A DNA stretch of 64,000 nt from assembly GCF_937891315.1 (NCBI RefSeq), contig NZ_CALAGI010000141.1, forward strand, positions 1 through 64,000, in the 5' to 3' direction. The notes beneath the pieces were generated by a model. That model did no database searches, was not told where the DNA came from, and was given only the letters and a program-made list of their open reading frames with translations. Source of the stretch: an uncultured Amaricoccus sp. Its GTDB lineage: Bacteria; Pseudomonadota; Alphaproteobacteria; Rhodobacterales; Rhodobacteraceae. The position numbers and the translations under genes are program-made. This document shows positions 47,301 through 54,735 of the stretch, in pieces; position 1 is the stretch's first letter; each line of letters begins with the position of its first letter.

Positions 47301-47713
47301 CGGTCGCGCGGGATGGTGTCGAGAAACGCCCGGAACATGGGGCCGACCGGCTCGGGCCGGCGATAGATCTCGAGATCGGGCCGGATGTCCTCGGGATATT
47401 CGAACGGCCAGTGCTCGGCGCTTTCCTCGACGAAGAAGTCGAAGGGATTGTAGACCGTCATGTCGGCGACGAGATCGACCTCGATCTTCAGCTCCGTGAC
47501 CGGCTCGGGGAAGACGAACCGCGCCATCCAGTTGCCGTAGGGGTCCTGCTGGTGGTTGACGAAGTGACCAGCCGGACTGACGCGCAGCGAATGGGAGATC
47601 ACCCGGGTACGCGAATGCGGCGCGGGCCGCAGGCGGATGATCTGCGGTCCGAGCGTGACGGGGCGATCATACTTGTAGTGGGTGAGGTGGTAGATGCTGG
47701 CCTTGATCGACAT
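44387..47713 (-). CDS. transglutaminase-like domain fused to DUF2126 (predicted amidoligase)
   Basis: 1108 aa. Residues 1-290 are an N-terminal transglutaminase-associated domain plus a transglutaminase core with a complete triad: Cys180 in GSCRDSSW, His229 in DLHAWCEVYL, Asp245 in GLDPTSG. From about residue 300 to the end is the DUF2126 region (LTMGGEPTFVSIDDFE, GQGKWYPGETLPRW, GGGNHVVVGGGTT, LVEFRGFEMPP). DUF2126 has been predicted to be related to the carboxylate-amine ligases of the glutamine-synthetase superfamily. It is the first gene of a three- or four-gene operon. The function is not known experimentally to me. Confidence 0.88.
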   Translation of the reverse strand: MSIKASIYHLTHYKYDRPVTLGPQIIRLRPAPHSRTRVISHSLRVSPAGHFVNHQQDPYGNWMARFVFPEPVTELKIEVDLVADMTVYNPFDFFVEESAEHWPFEYPEDIRPDLEIYRRPEPVGPMFRAFLDTIPRDRARTVDFVVGLNARVANTVGYVIRMEPGVQTPEETFERGTGSCRDSSWLIVQTLRNLGLAARFVSGYLIQLKPDLISLDGPAGTDHDFTDLHAWCEVYLPGAGWIGLDPTSGLLTGESHVPLAATPHFRNAAPISGMASSANVEFDFDMKINRVAEHPRITKPYSDEAWTALNNVGRKVDAALVAGDVRLTMGGEPTFVSIDDFESGEWNTDAVGPNKRALADELIRRLRDRFAPGGFLHYGQGKWYPGETLPRWTFSLYWRRDGKPIWHDAELIAAEGKETGVGPDEAERLLMGIADALGVESELVTPAFEDPATWILKEASLPENVTPENSELEDAEERHRISRVFSRGLTAPSGFVLPIQRWQSKANPSHRWRSERWRLRRKYLFLVPGDSPVGYRIPLSSLPHVPASSYPYTNIADPTVPRDPLPEPRVATPIVRPQATARFTASEPTQDRIEQVIGELDGAVRTALSVEPRDGRLCVFMPPVERVEDYLELVAAAETSARALGLPVHIEGYAPPHDPRLNVVRVAPDPGVIEVNIHPANSWEDCVAITETVYEEARASRLGADKFMIDGRHTGTGGGNHVVVGGGTTLDSPFLRRPDLLRSLILHWQRHPSMSYLFSGLFIGPTSQAPRIDEARHDGLYELEIAMAQMPAPGMGVQPLPWLVDRLLRNLLVDVTGNTHRAEICIDKLYSPDGPTGRLGLVEFRGFEMPPDARMSLAQQLMIRALIARYWQSPASGDLTRWGTVLHDRFMLPHYVWQDFLDVLRDLTAHGFEMRPEWFEAQAEFRFPFCGEVQYEGVNLELRAALEPWHVLGETGAIGGTVRYTDSSTERLQVKLTTTDPERYTVTCNGRRLPLRATETGGVAVAGVRYKAWQPAQALHPVLPVNAPLTFDIYDSWSGRSLGGCVYHVAHPGGRNYDTFPVNGNEAEARRLARFEPLGHTPGYFAPPLETPNPAFPMTLDLRRSPGY

Positions 47714-48160
47714 GTCTGGATACGGCTCCGGCGAAACTCGAGGGTTAACGTTTCACAAAAGATTGCAGCGCACCATGCTTCTTTGGGGATTCCGCGCCGA
47801 GACGCGCCGACGGCGGATTTCCGGCGCCGCCGTCCGCCATCCGAACGATGCGTTGCCTGACTTCCGCGCGGTGGCGCGTCCGCGCCGCGGCGAACAAGGA
47901 GGAGCGCGGGGCATCCGATCCCTCGCGGGCCAGGAAACGGGACACATGCCGCTCCATGCGCCTGCCATCATCGCGCCGGTCTTCGTCATCATCGCGATCG
48001 GCCACGCGGCGTTGGTCAGCGGCCAGGGTGACGCGCGGGCTCGCGCTCCGCGCCGCGACGGCGCTGTCCGCGGGAACCCTGTCCGCCCTGATCCCCGGTC
48101 ATTTCGGGACGGTGACGCTCGGATCCCAGGGAGCACCGCCCTCGCCGCGGGGCCCAGGCG
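47714..48160 (+). other. 447-bp gap; no confident gene, possible transporter remnant
   Basis: This gap is divided between the promoter side of the DUF2126 operon (A/T-rich GGTTAACG near 47744) and the 3' side of urtE. A rightward ATG at 47946 opens a hydrophobic stretch (APAIIAPVFVIIAIGHAAL) that vaguely resembles the first helix of AEC-family permeases, then the frame turns into low-complexity Arg-rich sequence. This may be a decayed gene or chance. Confidence 0.2.
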
Positions 48161-48868
48161 TCAGACCGTCATCCAGCGGCGCACTTCGTTTTCGTCCAGC
48201 TCGGAGGTCTTGCCCGCCAGAACAATGCGTCCGCGGTCCATCACCGCGATCCGGTCGGCGAGATCCACCGCGAAATCGAAGAACTGCTCCACCAGGACGA
48301 TCGCCATCGTGCCCTGATCGCGCAGATAGGCGATCGCCCGGCCGATGTCCTTGATGATCGAGGGCTGGATCCCTTCCGTCGGCTCGTCGAGCAGCAGCAG
48401 GCTCGGATTGGTCACCATCGCCCGCCCGATGGCGAGCTGCTGCTGCTGGCCACCGGAGAGGTCGCCGCCGCGCCGGCCCATCATCTCGGCCAGCACCGGA
48501 AAGAGCTCGAATACCGTGTCCGGAATCCTGCGCTGGCCGCGGGGCAGCAGAGCATAGCCGGTTTCCAGATTCTCCTTCACCGTCAGCAGCGGGAAGATCT
48601 CGCGCCCCTGCGGCACCGTCGCCACGCCGAGCTGGGCGCGCGCGTCGGGCCGCAGCTTGCTGATATCCTTGCCCTTCCAGAGGATCTGGCCGCTCCGGAT
48701 GCCCTGTCGGCCGGAAACGGCGCGCAGCATCGAGGTCTTGCCCACGCCATTGCGCCCGAGGATCGACGTCACCTGCCCGACCTCGGCGTCGAGCGAGACG
48801 CCTTTCAGCGCCTGCGCCGCGCCATAATAGAGATCAAGGCCGGTGATGCTCAGTTTCTCAGCGGCCAA
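48161..48868 (-). CDS. urtE: urea ABC importer ATPase UrtE
   Basis: 235 aa LivF-type ATPase: Walker A LGRNGVGKTS, Q-loop VATVPQGREIFP, signature LSGGQQQQLAI, Walker B LLLLDEPTEGIQPSI. It resembles branched-chain amino acid transporter ATPases; the IQPSIIKDIG context and operon mark it as UrtE. The start appears to be TTG 48868, inside the end of urtD, with GAGG six bases upstream. Last gene of urtABCDE. Confidence 0.93.
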   Translation of the reverse strand: MAAEKLSITGLDLYYGAAQALKGVSLDAEVGQVTSILGRNGVGKTSMLRAVSGRQGIRSGQILWKGKDISKLRPDARAQLGVATVPQGREIFPLLTVKENLETGYALLPRGQRRIPDTVFELFPVLAEMMGRRGGDLSGGQQQQLAIGRAMVTNPSLLLLDEPTEGIQPSIIKDIGRAIAYLRDQGTMAIVLVEQFFDFAVDLADRIAVMDRGRIVLAGKTSELDENEVRRWMTV

Positions 48869-49598
48869 GATACACCTCGATCACTTCCTGGTTGGCCGAG
48901 ACATGGTCGAGCGACCCCTCCGCCAGAACCGCGCCCCGATGCAGCACCGTGACCTTGCAGTCCAGCGCCCGCACGAAATCCATGTCATGTTCGATCACCA
49001 CGACCGACCGTTCGCCCGCGATACCGCGCAGCAGTTCGGCGGTGCGCATGGTCTCGGCGTCGGTCATGCCGGCGGCCGGCTCATCGACCAGCAGGAGCAG
49101 CGGCTCCTGCGCCAGCAGCATGCCGATCTCGAGCCACTGCTTCTGGCCGTGGCTGAGGCTGCCGGCGAGGCGGTGGCGCGCGCCTGTCAGCCGCACGAGT
49201 TCCAGAAGCTCGTCGATCCGCGACTTCTGCGGCCGGCTGATCTTGAAGAACAGGCTCGACTTGACGCCGCGGTCGCCGGCCAGCGCCAGCATCAGATTGT
49301 CCTCGACGGTGTGGGTCTCGAATACCGTCGGCTTCTGGAACTTCCGGCCGATGCCGAGCCGCGTGGTCGAGGCTTCGTCGAGCCGCGTCAGATCGGTCTC
49401 GGCGCCCCAGATCACCTGCCCGCTGTCGGGCCGCGTCTTGCCGGTGATGATGTCGAGCATCGTCGTCTTGCCGGCGCCGTTCGGGCCGACGACGGCGCGC
49501 AACTCACCTTTGGCGATGGCGATCGACAGGCCGTTGATCGCCTTGTAGCCGTCGAAGGCCCGATGCACGTCCTGCAGATAGAGCTGGGTCTCCCTCAC
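48858..49598 (-). CDS. urtD: urea ABC importer ATPase UrtD
   Basis: 246 aa LivG-type ATPase: Walker A VGPNGAGKTTMLD, signature LSHGQKQWLEIGM (His in place of the second Ser/Gly, typical of UrtD), Walker B LLLLVDEPAAGMTDAE. GTG 49598 overlaps the urtC stop as GTGA. Its 3' end overlaps urtE by 11 bp. Confidence 0.94.
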   Translation of the reverse strand: MRETQLYLQDVHRAFDGYKAINGLSIAIAKGELRAVVGPNGAGKTTMLDIITGKTRPDSGQVIWGAETDLTRLDEASTTRLGIGRKFQKPTVFETHTVEDNLMLALAGDRGVKSSLFFKISRPQKSRIDELLELVRLTGARHRLAGSLSHGQKQWLEIGMLLAQEPLLLLVDEPAAGMTDAETMRTAELLRGIAGERSVVVIEHDMDFVRALDCKVTVLHRGAVLAEGSLDHVSANQEVIEVYLGR

Positions 49599-50710
49599 GC
49601 CTCGACCTCCCGCGTTTCGGGCTCAGGTTTCTCCCGCCGCTTGACGATTTTCTCGACCAGGCCGAGCACGCCCTGCGGCAGGAAGATGGTGACGATGATG
49701 AACATCGCGCCGAGCACGAAGAGCCAGGCGTCCGGCATGACGCCGGTCAGCCAGCTCTTGGTCGAGGTGACGATCAGCGCGCCGATCGCCGCGCCGACCA
49801 GCGTCGCCCGGCCGCCGAGCGCCACCCAGATCACGATTTCGATCGAGTTCGCCGGGCTGAACTCGCCCGGATTGATGATCCCGACCTGCGGCACATAGAG
49901 CGCCCCGGCGACCCCCGCCATCATCGCCGAGACGGTGAAGACGAAGAGCTTGTAGTGCTCGACCCGGTAGCCGAGAAACCGCGTCCGGCTCTCGGCGTCG
50001 CGCACGCCGAGCAGCACCTTGCCGAACTTCGAAATGGTGATCGCGCGGCCAAGCAGCAGCCCGAGGGCGAGGGCGACCGCCGACATGACGAAGAGCGTCA
50101 CCCGGGTCGTGTCCGCCGACAGGCTGAAGCCGAGCACGTCGCGGAAGTCGGTCAGGCCGTTGTTGCCGCCAAGTCCCATCTGGTTGCGGAAGAAGGCGAG
50201 CAGCAGCGCGTAGGTCATCGCCTGGGTGATGATCGACAGATAGACGCCGGTGACGCGGCTTCGGAATGCGAAATAGCCGAAGACGAAGGCCAGCGCGCCG
50301 GGCACCAGCAGCACCATCACGCAGGCGAACCAGAACATGTCGAACCCGTGCCAGAACCATGGCAGTTCGGTATAGTTCAGGAACACCATGAAATCGGGCA
50401 GGATCGGGTTGGCATAGACGCCGCGGTCGCCGATCTCGCGCATCAGATGCATGCCCATGGCATAGCCACCGAGCGCGAAGAAGGCGCCATGCCCGAGGCT
50501 GAGGATACCGCAGTAGCCCCAGACAAGATCGAGCGACACCGCGAGCAGCGCATAGCAGAGATACTTGCCGAGCAGCGCCACGATGTAGCTCGGCACATGC
50601 CCGCCGGACCCCGGCTCGGCCAGCAGATTGCCGAGCGGCACCAGCACGGTGACGACGAGCAGCAGCGCGAGGAAGATCCCCATGCGCTTGTCGATGAAGC
50701 TCGCGCGCAT
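49595..50710 (-). CDS. urtC: urea ABC importer permease UrtC
   Basis: 371 aa LivM-type permease with about ten hydrophobic helices in the inner membrane. The family segments LDLVWGYCGILSLGHGAFFALGG (positions about 60-82) and the ATPase-contact loop RDAESRTRFLGYRVEHYKLF are present. It is 3 bp downstream of urtB and overlaps urtD. Confidence 0.94.
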   Translation of the reverse strand: MRASFIDKRMGIFLALLLVVTVLVPLGNLLAEPGSGGHVPSYIVALLGKYLCYALLAVSLDLVWGYCGILSLGHGAFFALGGYAMGMHLMREIGDRGVYANPILPDFMVFLNYTELPWFWHGFDMFWFACVMVLLVPGALAFVFGYFAFRSRVTGVYLSIITQAMTYALLLAFFRNQMGLGGNNGLTDFRDVLGFSLSADTTRVTLFVMSAVALALGLLLGRAITISKFGKVLLGVRDAESRTRFLGYRVEHYKLFVFTVSAMMAGVAGALYVPQVGIINPGEFSPANSIEIVIWVALGGRATLVGAAIGALIVTSTKSWLTGVMPDAWLFVLGAMFIIVTIFLPQGVLGLVEKIVKRREKPEPETREVEA

Positions 50711-50713
50711 GGC

Positions 50714-52318
50714 TCAGCCCTCCACGGCGCGGCCGCGGGTCGGGAAGAGACCCCGAGGCCGTTTCTGAATGAACAGGATGATGAAGACCAGGATCAGGAT
50801 CTTGGCCAGTACCGCGCCGACGAAGGGCTCCATGAACTTGTTGGCGATGCCGAGCGAGAAGGCCGCGGCGAAGGTGCCCCAGAGATTGCCGGCGCCGCCG
50901 AACACCACGACGAGGAAGCTGTCGATGATATAGGCCTGCCCGAGATTGGGGGAGACATTGTCGATCTGGCTGAGCGCGACGCCCGCCAGCCCGGCGATTC
51001 CGGCGCCGAGGCCGAAGGTCAGCGCATCGACCTTCGCCGTGCGGATGCCCATCTCGGCCGCCATCGGCCGGTTCTGCGTCACCGCCCGCATCTGCAGGCC
51101 GAACAGTGTGCGCTTCAACAGGAGGAGCAGCCCGAGGAACACCGCGAGCGCGAAGATCACGATATAGAAGCGGTTCCAGGTGACGGTCATCTCGCCGACC
51201 TGGAAGGCGCCCGACATCCAGGAGGGGTTGCCGACCTCGCGGTTCGACGGGCCGAACAGGGTGCGCACCGTCTGTTGCAGGATCAGGCTGACCCCCCAGG
51301 TGGCGAGCAACGTCTCCAGCGGCCTTCCGTAGAGGAACCGCACGATCCCCCGTTCGATCCCGACACCGATCGCGCCCGCCACCAGGAAGGCGAGCGGCGT
51401 CGCGATCAGCAGCGACCAGTCGAAGAGCCCGGGATAATACGTGCGGATAACCTGCTGGGTGAGGTAGGTTGTGTATGCGCCAAGCATGATCAACTCGCCG
51501 TGCGCCATGTTGATGACGCCCATCACCCCGAAGGTGATGGCGAGGCCGACCGCCGCGAGCAGCAGAACCGATCCGAGCGACACGCCGAACCAGACGTTCT
51601 GCGCCACGCCCCAGATCGCCCGCGCCCGCTCGATCTCGGCCTTGGCCTCGGTCGCGGCGGCCGCGACCTCCGGCTGATCGGACGATACGTATCTGGTGAT
51701 CGCGGTCAGCGAGTCATTGCCGCCCCTGTCCCGCACCACGGCGAGGGCGGCCACCTTGTCGGCGGCCGAGGCGTCGGATTCGAGCATGGCGAGCGCCTGG
51801 GCTTCGCGCAGCGTCTTGGCGACGCCGGAATCCTGCTCCGCCGCCAGAGCCTCGGCGATCGCGGGCAAGGCCTCCGGATCGGCGGCGAGGAAGGCGGCGT
51901 TGGCGGCGGCGAGCCGCTTCGCCGGATCGGGCGACATCAGGGTCAGCGTGCCGATCGCGGCGCGGATCGCCCGGCGCAGCCCGTTGTTCACCCGTATCGG
52001 CTCGGTGCTGCGCGCGGCGACCGGCCCGAGCGCGACACCGGTCAGCGGATCGAACCCGACCGCGCGCCCCCCCTTGCCGGTGACCCGCAGGATCGCGCCA
52101 TCGGCCGTGCGTTGCCGAAGCTCACCCGCGGAGAGCGCCTCGAGCAGACCCTCGGCGCGCGGGTCGGTGGTGGCGGCGATCTCCGCCACCACTTCGGCGC
52201 GATCGTTGAAATTTCCGTCCGGGAGCCGCTGGACCAGCTCTTCCAGGGTCTGGGCGGCGACACCCTGCCCCACCAGGGCGAGCCCGATCCAGATGACGAC
52301 GGCTGCTAGGAAGCGCAT
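50714..52318 (-). CDS. urtB: urea ABC importer permease UrtB
   Basis: 534 aa. A signal-like N-terminus and a UrtB-specific extracytoplasmic region (about residues 25-230, helical and rich in Ala/Leu) precede a LivH-type permease domain from about residue 240 (GVMGVINMAHGELIMLGAY). The extra N-terminal part distinguishes UrtB from amino acid permeases. ATG 52318 has GGAG six bases upstream and gives a proper signal peptide (LAAVVIWIGLALVGQGVAAQ); the frame is open for 12 more codons. Confidence 0.94.
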   Translation of the reverse strand: MRFLAAVVIWIGLALVGQGVAAQTLEELVQRLPDGNFNDRAEVVAEIAATTDPRAEGLLEALSAGELRQRTADGAILRVTGKGGRAVGFDPLTGVALGPVAARSTEPIRVNNGLRRAIRAAIGTLTLMSPDPAKRLAAANAAFLAADPEALPAIAEALAAEQDSGVAKTLREAQALAMLESDASAADKVAALAVVRDRGGNDSLTAITRYVSSDQPEVAAAATEAKAEIERARAIWGVAQNVWFGVSLGSVLLLAAVGLAITFGVMGVINMAHGELIMLGAYTTYLTQQVIRTYYPGLFDWSLLIATPLAFLVAGAIGVGIERGIVRFLYGRPLETLLATWGVSLILQQTVRTLFGPSNREVGNPSWMSGAFQVGEMTVTWNRFYIVIFALAVFLGLLLLLKRTLFGLQMRAVTQNRPMAAEMGIRTAKVDALTFGLGAGIAGLAGVALSQIDNVSPNLGQAYIIDSFLVVVFGGAGNLWGTFAAAFSLGIANKFMEPFVGAVLAKILILVFIILFIQKRPRGLFPTRGRAVEG

Positions 52319-52400
52319 GGAAACTCCGCGACTGACGCTTGAAACAATTGCCACAATCCACTGGCGTTTCGGGGAAACACCTATGTGGGATCGGAAAGGA

Positions 52401-52425
52401 GCGCGGACCCTTCCGGGGTCCGCGC
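52401..52425 (-). repeat. intercistronic hairpin between urtA and urtB
   Basis: A perfect 10-bp stem (52401-52410 with 52416-52425, 5-base loop) lies 16 bases past the urtA stop in a 123-bp gap. On the transcribed strand it is followed only by TCCTTTCC, so read-through to urtB is expected. It could protect the 3' end of a urtA-rich mRNA or reduce expression of urtBCDE. Confidence 0.75.
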
Positions 52426-52441
52426 GTCACGATCGTTCAGG

Positions 52442-53731
52442 TCAGTTCGTCGCGCCGCCGCATTTGCCGGTGGCGACGTTGAAGTTGCCGCAGGACATGG
52501 GCGAGCGCCAGTTGGCGATCAGCTCGGCCGATTCCGGCAGGTAGTCGGACCATTCGTCGCCCAGAACGAGACCGGAGGTTTCCCAGACGGTTGCGATCTG
52601 GCCATCATCCTGGATCTCGCCGATCAGAACCGGCTTGGTGATGTGATGGTTCGAGCCCATCGACGCGATGCCGCCGGTCAGGTTCGGAACCGCGACGCCT
52701 ATCATCGCGTCGAGCACCGGATCGGTGTCGGTGGTGCCGGCCGCCTCGACCGCCTTCACCCACATGTTGAAGCCGATATAGGTGGCTTCCATCGGGTCGT
52801 TGGTCACGCGGTCATCCGACTTGATGAACTTGTGCCATTTCTCGATGAAGGCCGCGTTCTCGGGCGTATCGACGCTCATGAAGTAGTTCCAGGCCGCCAG
52901 ATGGCCGACCAGCGGCTTGGTGTCGAGACCCGCCAGCTCCTCCTCGCCGACCGAGAAGGCGACGACCGGAATATCCTCGGCCGAGATGCCCTGATTGCCG
53001 AGCTCCTTGTAGAACGGCACGTTGGCGTCGCCGTTGATGGTCGAGACCACGGCGGTCTTCTTGCCCTCGGAACCGAACTTCTTGATGTCCGAGACGATGG
53101 TCTGCCAGTCGGAATGACCGAAGGGCGTGTAATTGATCATGATGTCCTCGGGCGCGACGCCCTTGGCCTTGAGATAGGCTTCGAGGATCTGGTTCGTGGT
53201 GCGCGGATAGACATAGTCTGTGCCCGCGAGCACCCAACGTTCCACGCCCTCGTCGTTCATCAGATAGTCGACCGCCGGGATCGCTTGCTGGTTCGGCGCG
53301 GCGCCGGTGTAGAAGACGTTGCGCTCGCTCTCCTGGCCCTCGTACTGGACCGGATAGAACAGGATCGAATTCAGCTCTTCGAAGACCGGCAGCACCGACT
53401 TGCGGCTGACGGAGGTCCAGCAACCGAAGACCACGTCGACCCCGTTCGCCGCGATCAGTTCACGGGCCTTCTCGGCGAAGAGCGGCCAGTCCGACGCGGG
53501 ATCGACCACCACGGCCTCGAGCTTCTTGCCGAGCAGGCCGCCCTTGGCGTTCTGCTCCTCGACCATCATCAGGACCGCGTCCTTCAGCGTCGTCTCCGAG
53601 ATCGCCATCGTGCCCGACAGCGAATGCAGCACGCCGACCTTGATCGTTTCCTCCTGGGCGAAGGCGGCGCCGGCCCACAGGGCCCCGGCCAAAGCCGCGG
53701 AAGTGCCCAAACACTTGATCTTGCTTATCAT
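52442..53731 (-). CDS. urtA: urea ABC importer periplasmic binding protein UrtA
   Basis: 429 aa, type I periplasmic binding protein of the Peripla_BP_5/LivJ group. A signal peptide ends near AFAQEE (about residue 25). The mature N-terminus TIKVGVLHSLSGTMAISE and the segments VFGCWTSVSRKSVLPVFEE and LFYPVQYEGQE are UrtA hallmarks. ATG 53731 (MISKIK) follows GAGG. It heads the urt operon; a possible NtrC site lies about 155-170 bp upstream. There are no urease genes in the window. Confidence 0.95.
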   Translation of the reverse strand: MISKIKCLGTSAALAGALWAGAAFAQEETIKVGVLHSLSGTMAISETTLKDAVLMMVEEQNAKGGLLGKKLEAVVVDPASDWPLFAEKARELIAANGVDVVFGCWTSVSRKSVLPVFEELNSILFYPVQYEGQESERNVFYTGAAPNQQAIPAVDYLMNDEGVERWVLAGTDYVYPRTTNQILEAYLKAKGVAPEDIMINYTPFGHSDWQTIVSDIKKFGSEGKKTAVVSTINGDANVPFYKELGNQGISAEDIPVVAFSVGEEELAGLDTKPLVGHLAAWNYFMSVDTPENAAFIEKWHKFIKSDDRVTNDPMEATYIGFNMWVKAVEAAGTTDTDPVLDAMIGVAVPNLTGGIASMGSNHHITKPVLIGEIQDDGQIATVWETSGLVLGDEWSDYLPESAELIANWRSPMSCGNFNVATGKCGGATN

Positions 53732-54203
53732 GTACCTCGTCCCGTCGAATGAAGCGCGTGCGTCCGTCTCTAGGCATCTCAACGGGACGCGGAGGTTCCC
53801 CCTGCGTCTTCGCGGCGCGCCGCCACCGCCATCGTCAAGCGCGCCTCAGGCTGCGGCCGGGGGCGAAATCGGTCAAGCGGCATCGCACAATTTTCGTGCT
53901 GCACTAAACAATTGCATGAATTTTATGCTGTGTTGTATGGGATTCACTATTTCGAGATCATAATGCAAGCAGCGAGTGGCCGCGCATCACGGCGCGAGTT
54001 GCGGGATCTCCAGGATCAGATTGCGGCGCGCGGCATGGGCAAAGGCCGCCTGCCCGTTGGCGGTCACCATGAAAGCGGCCACCAGCCCGATCGGGCCCCC
54101 TTGCGCACAGGCAACCTCATCGGCGCGCCGGTCAATGCCGGACCGTTGACACGGACCGCGGCGCGGCCCACGAACGTGAGCGACCCCCCAAAACCCCGGA
54201 GAC
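53732..54203. other. 472-bp regulatory gap between urtA and the divergent DMT gene
   Basis: It holds the urt upstream region with a GCAC-N7-GTGC dyad (53885-53899) and an unusually A/T-rich block at 53885-53965 that is probably promoter DNA. The remainder up to 54203 is GC-rich, with no gene I can support. A clear -35/-10 or -24/-12 pair was not found. Confidence 0.4.
53885..53899 (-). promoter_or_regulatory. candidate NtrC binding site upstream of urtA
   Basis: GCAC-AATTTTC-GTGC is a perfect dyad with 7-base spacing, the half-site geometry of the enterobacterial NtrC consensus (TGCAC-N7-GTGCA). It lies within the A/T-rich block upstream of urtA, about 155 bp from the start codon, a normal distance for an enhancer. 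Confidence 0.45.
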
Positions 54204-54656
54204 ATGATGACCGTCTGGATCTATCCCGTGATCGCGGCGCTGCTCGGCGCGCTCCTGACCGTCCAGCCGCTGGTGAACGCGATCCTGGCCCGATCGGTGG
54301 GCAATCCGCTGGCGGCGACGACGGTCTCGGTGCTGGTTTCCTTCCTGAGCGCGCTCCTCCTGCTGGCCGCGACCGGACGGGTCACCGACCTCGGGCGGGC
54401 GGTGACGGCGCCGGTGCCCTGGTGGGTCTATCTCGCCGGCATCGCCGGCTCCGCCTTCGTGCTCGGCGCGATCATGATCGCGCCGGTGATCGGCGGCGCG
54501 GCGTTTTTCGTCTGCGTGGTGGCGGGACAACTGATCGGCGCGACGCTCGGCGACCATTTCGGCATCCTCGGCCTCGCCGAGCGGCCGGTCTCGATCGAGC
54601 GGCTGGCCGGTCTGGCGCTGGTGCTCGGCGGCGCGATCCTGGTGCAGCGTGGCTGA
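54204..54656 (+). CDS. DMT-superfamily small membrane protein (YdcZ/DUF606 type)
   Basis: 150 aa with about five hydrophobic helices, an inner-membrane protein. The N-terminal TVQPLVNAILARSVGNPLAATTVSVLVSF and the mid segment WWVYLAGIAGSAFVLGAIMI match the DUF606/YdcZ family, half-size relatives of drug/metabolite transporters with unknown substrate. ATG 54204 (or 54207) follows CCGGAG. It stands alone between urtA (divergent) and dxs (convergent). Confidence 0.85.
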   Translation: MMTVWIYPVIAALLGALLTVQPLVNAILARSVGNPLAATTVSVLVSFLSALLLLAATGRVTDLGRAVTAPVPWWVYLAGIAGSAFVLGAIMIAPVIGGAAFFVCVVAGQLIGATLGDHFGILGLAERPVSIERLAGLALVLGGAILVQRG

Positions 54657-54735
54657 GCCGGACCCCGACGCGGAACGCGGGTAACGGTCCCCGGAGGGCG
54701 TTTCCGTCAAGTGAACAGGTTTTTCGCGTTGGCAC

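Noticed and set aside
43640..47860. Very long rightward open frame of about 1400 codons
   Set aside because: Antisense to the ATP-grasp/alpha-E and transglutaminase-DUF2126 genes, low-complexity composition and no family signature.
53987..54205. Leftward 72-codon frame upstream of the DMT gene
   Set aside because: No recognisable homology, no ribosome binding site, and it overlaps the DMT start region.
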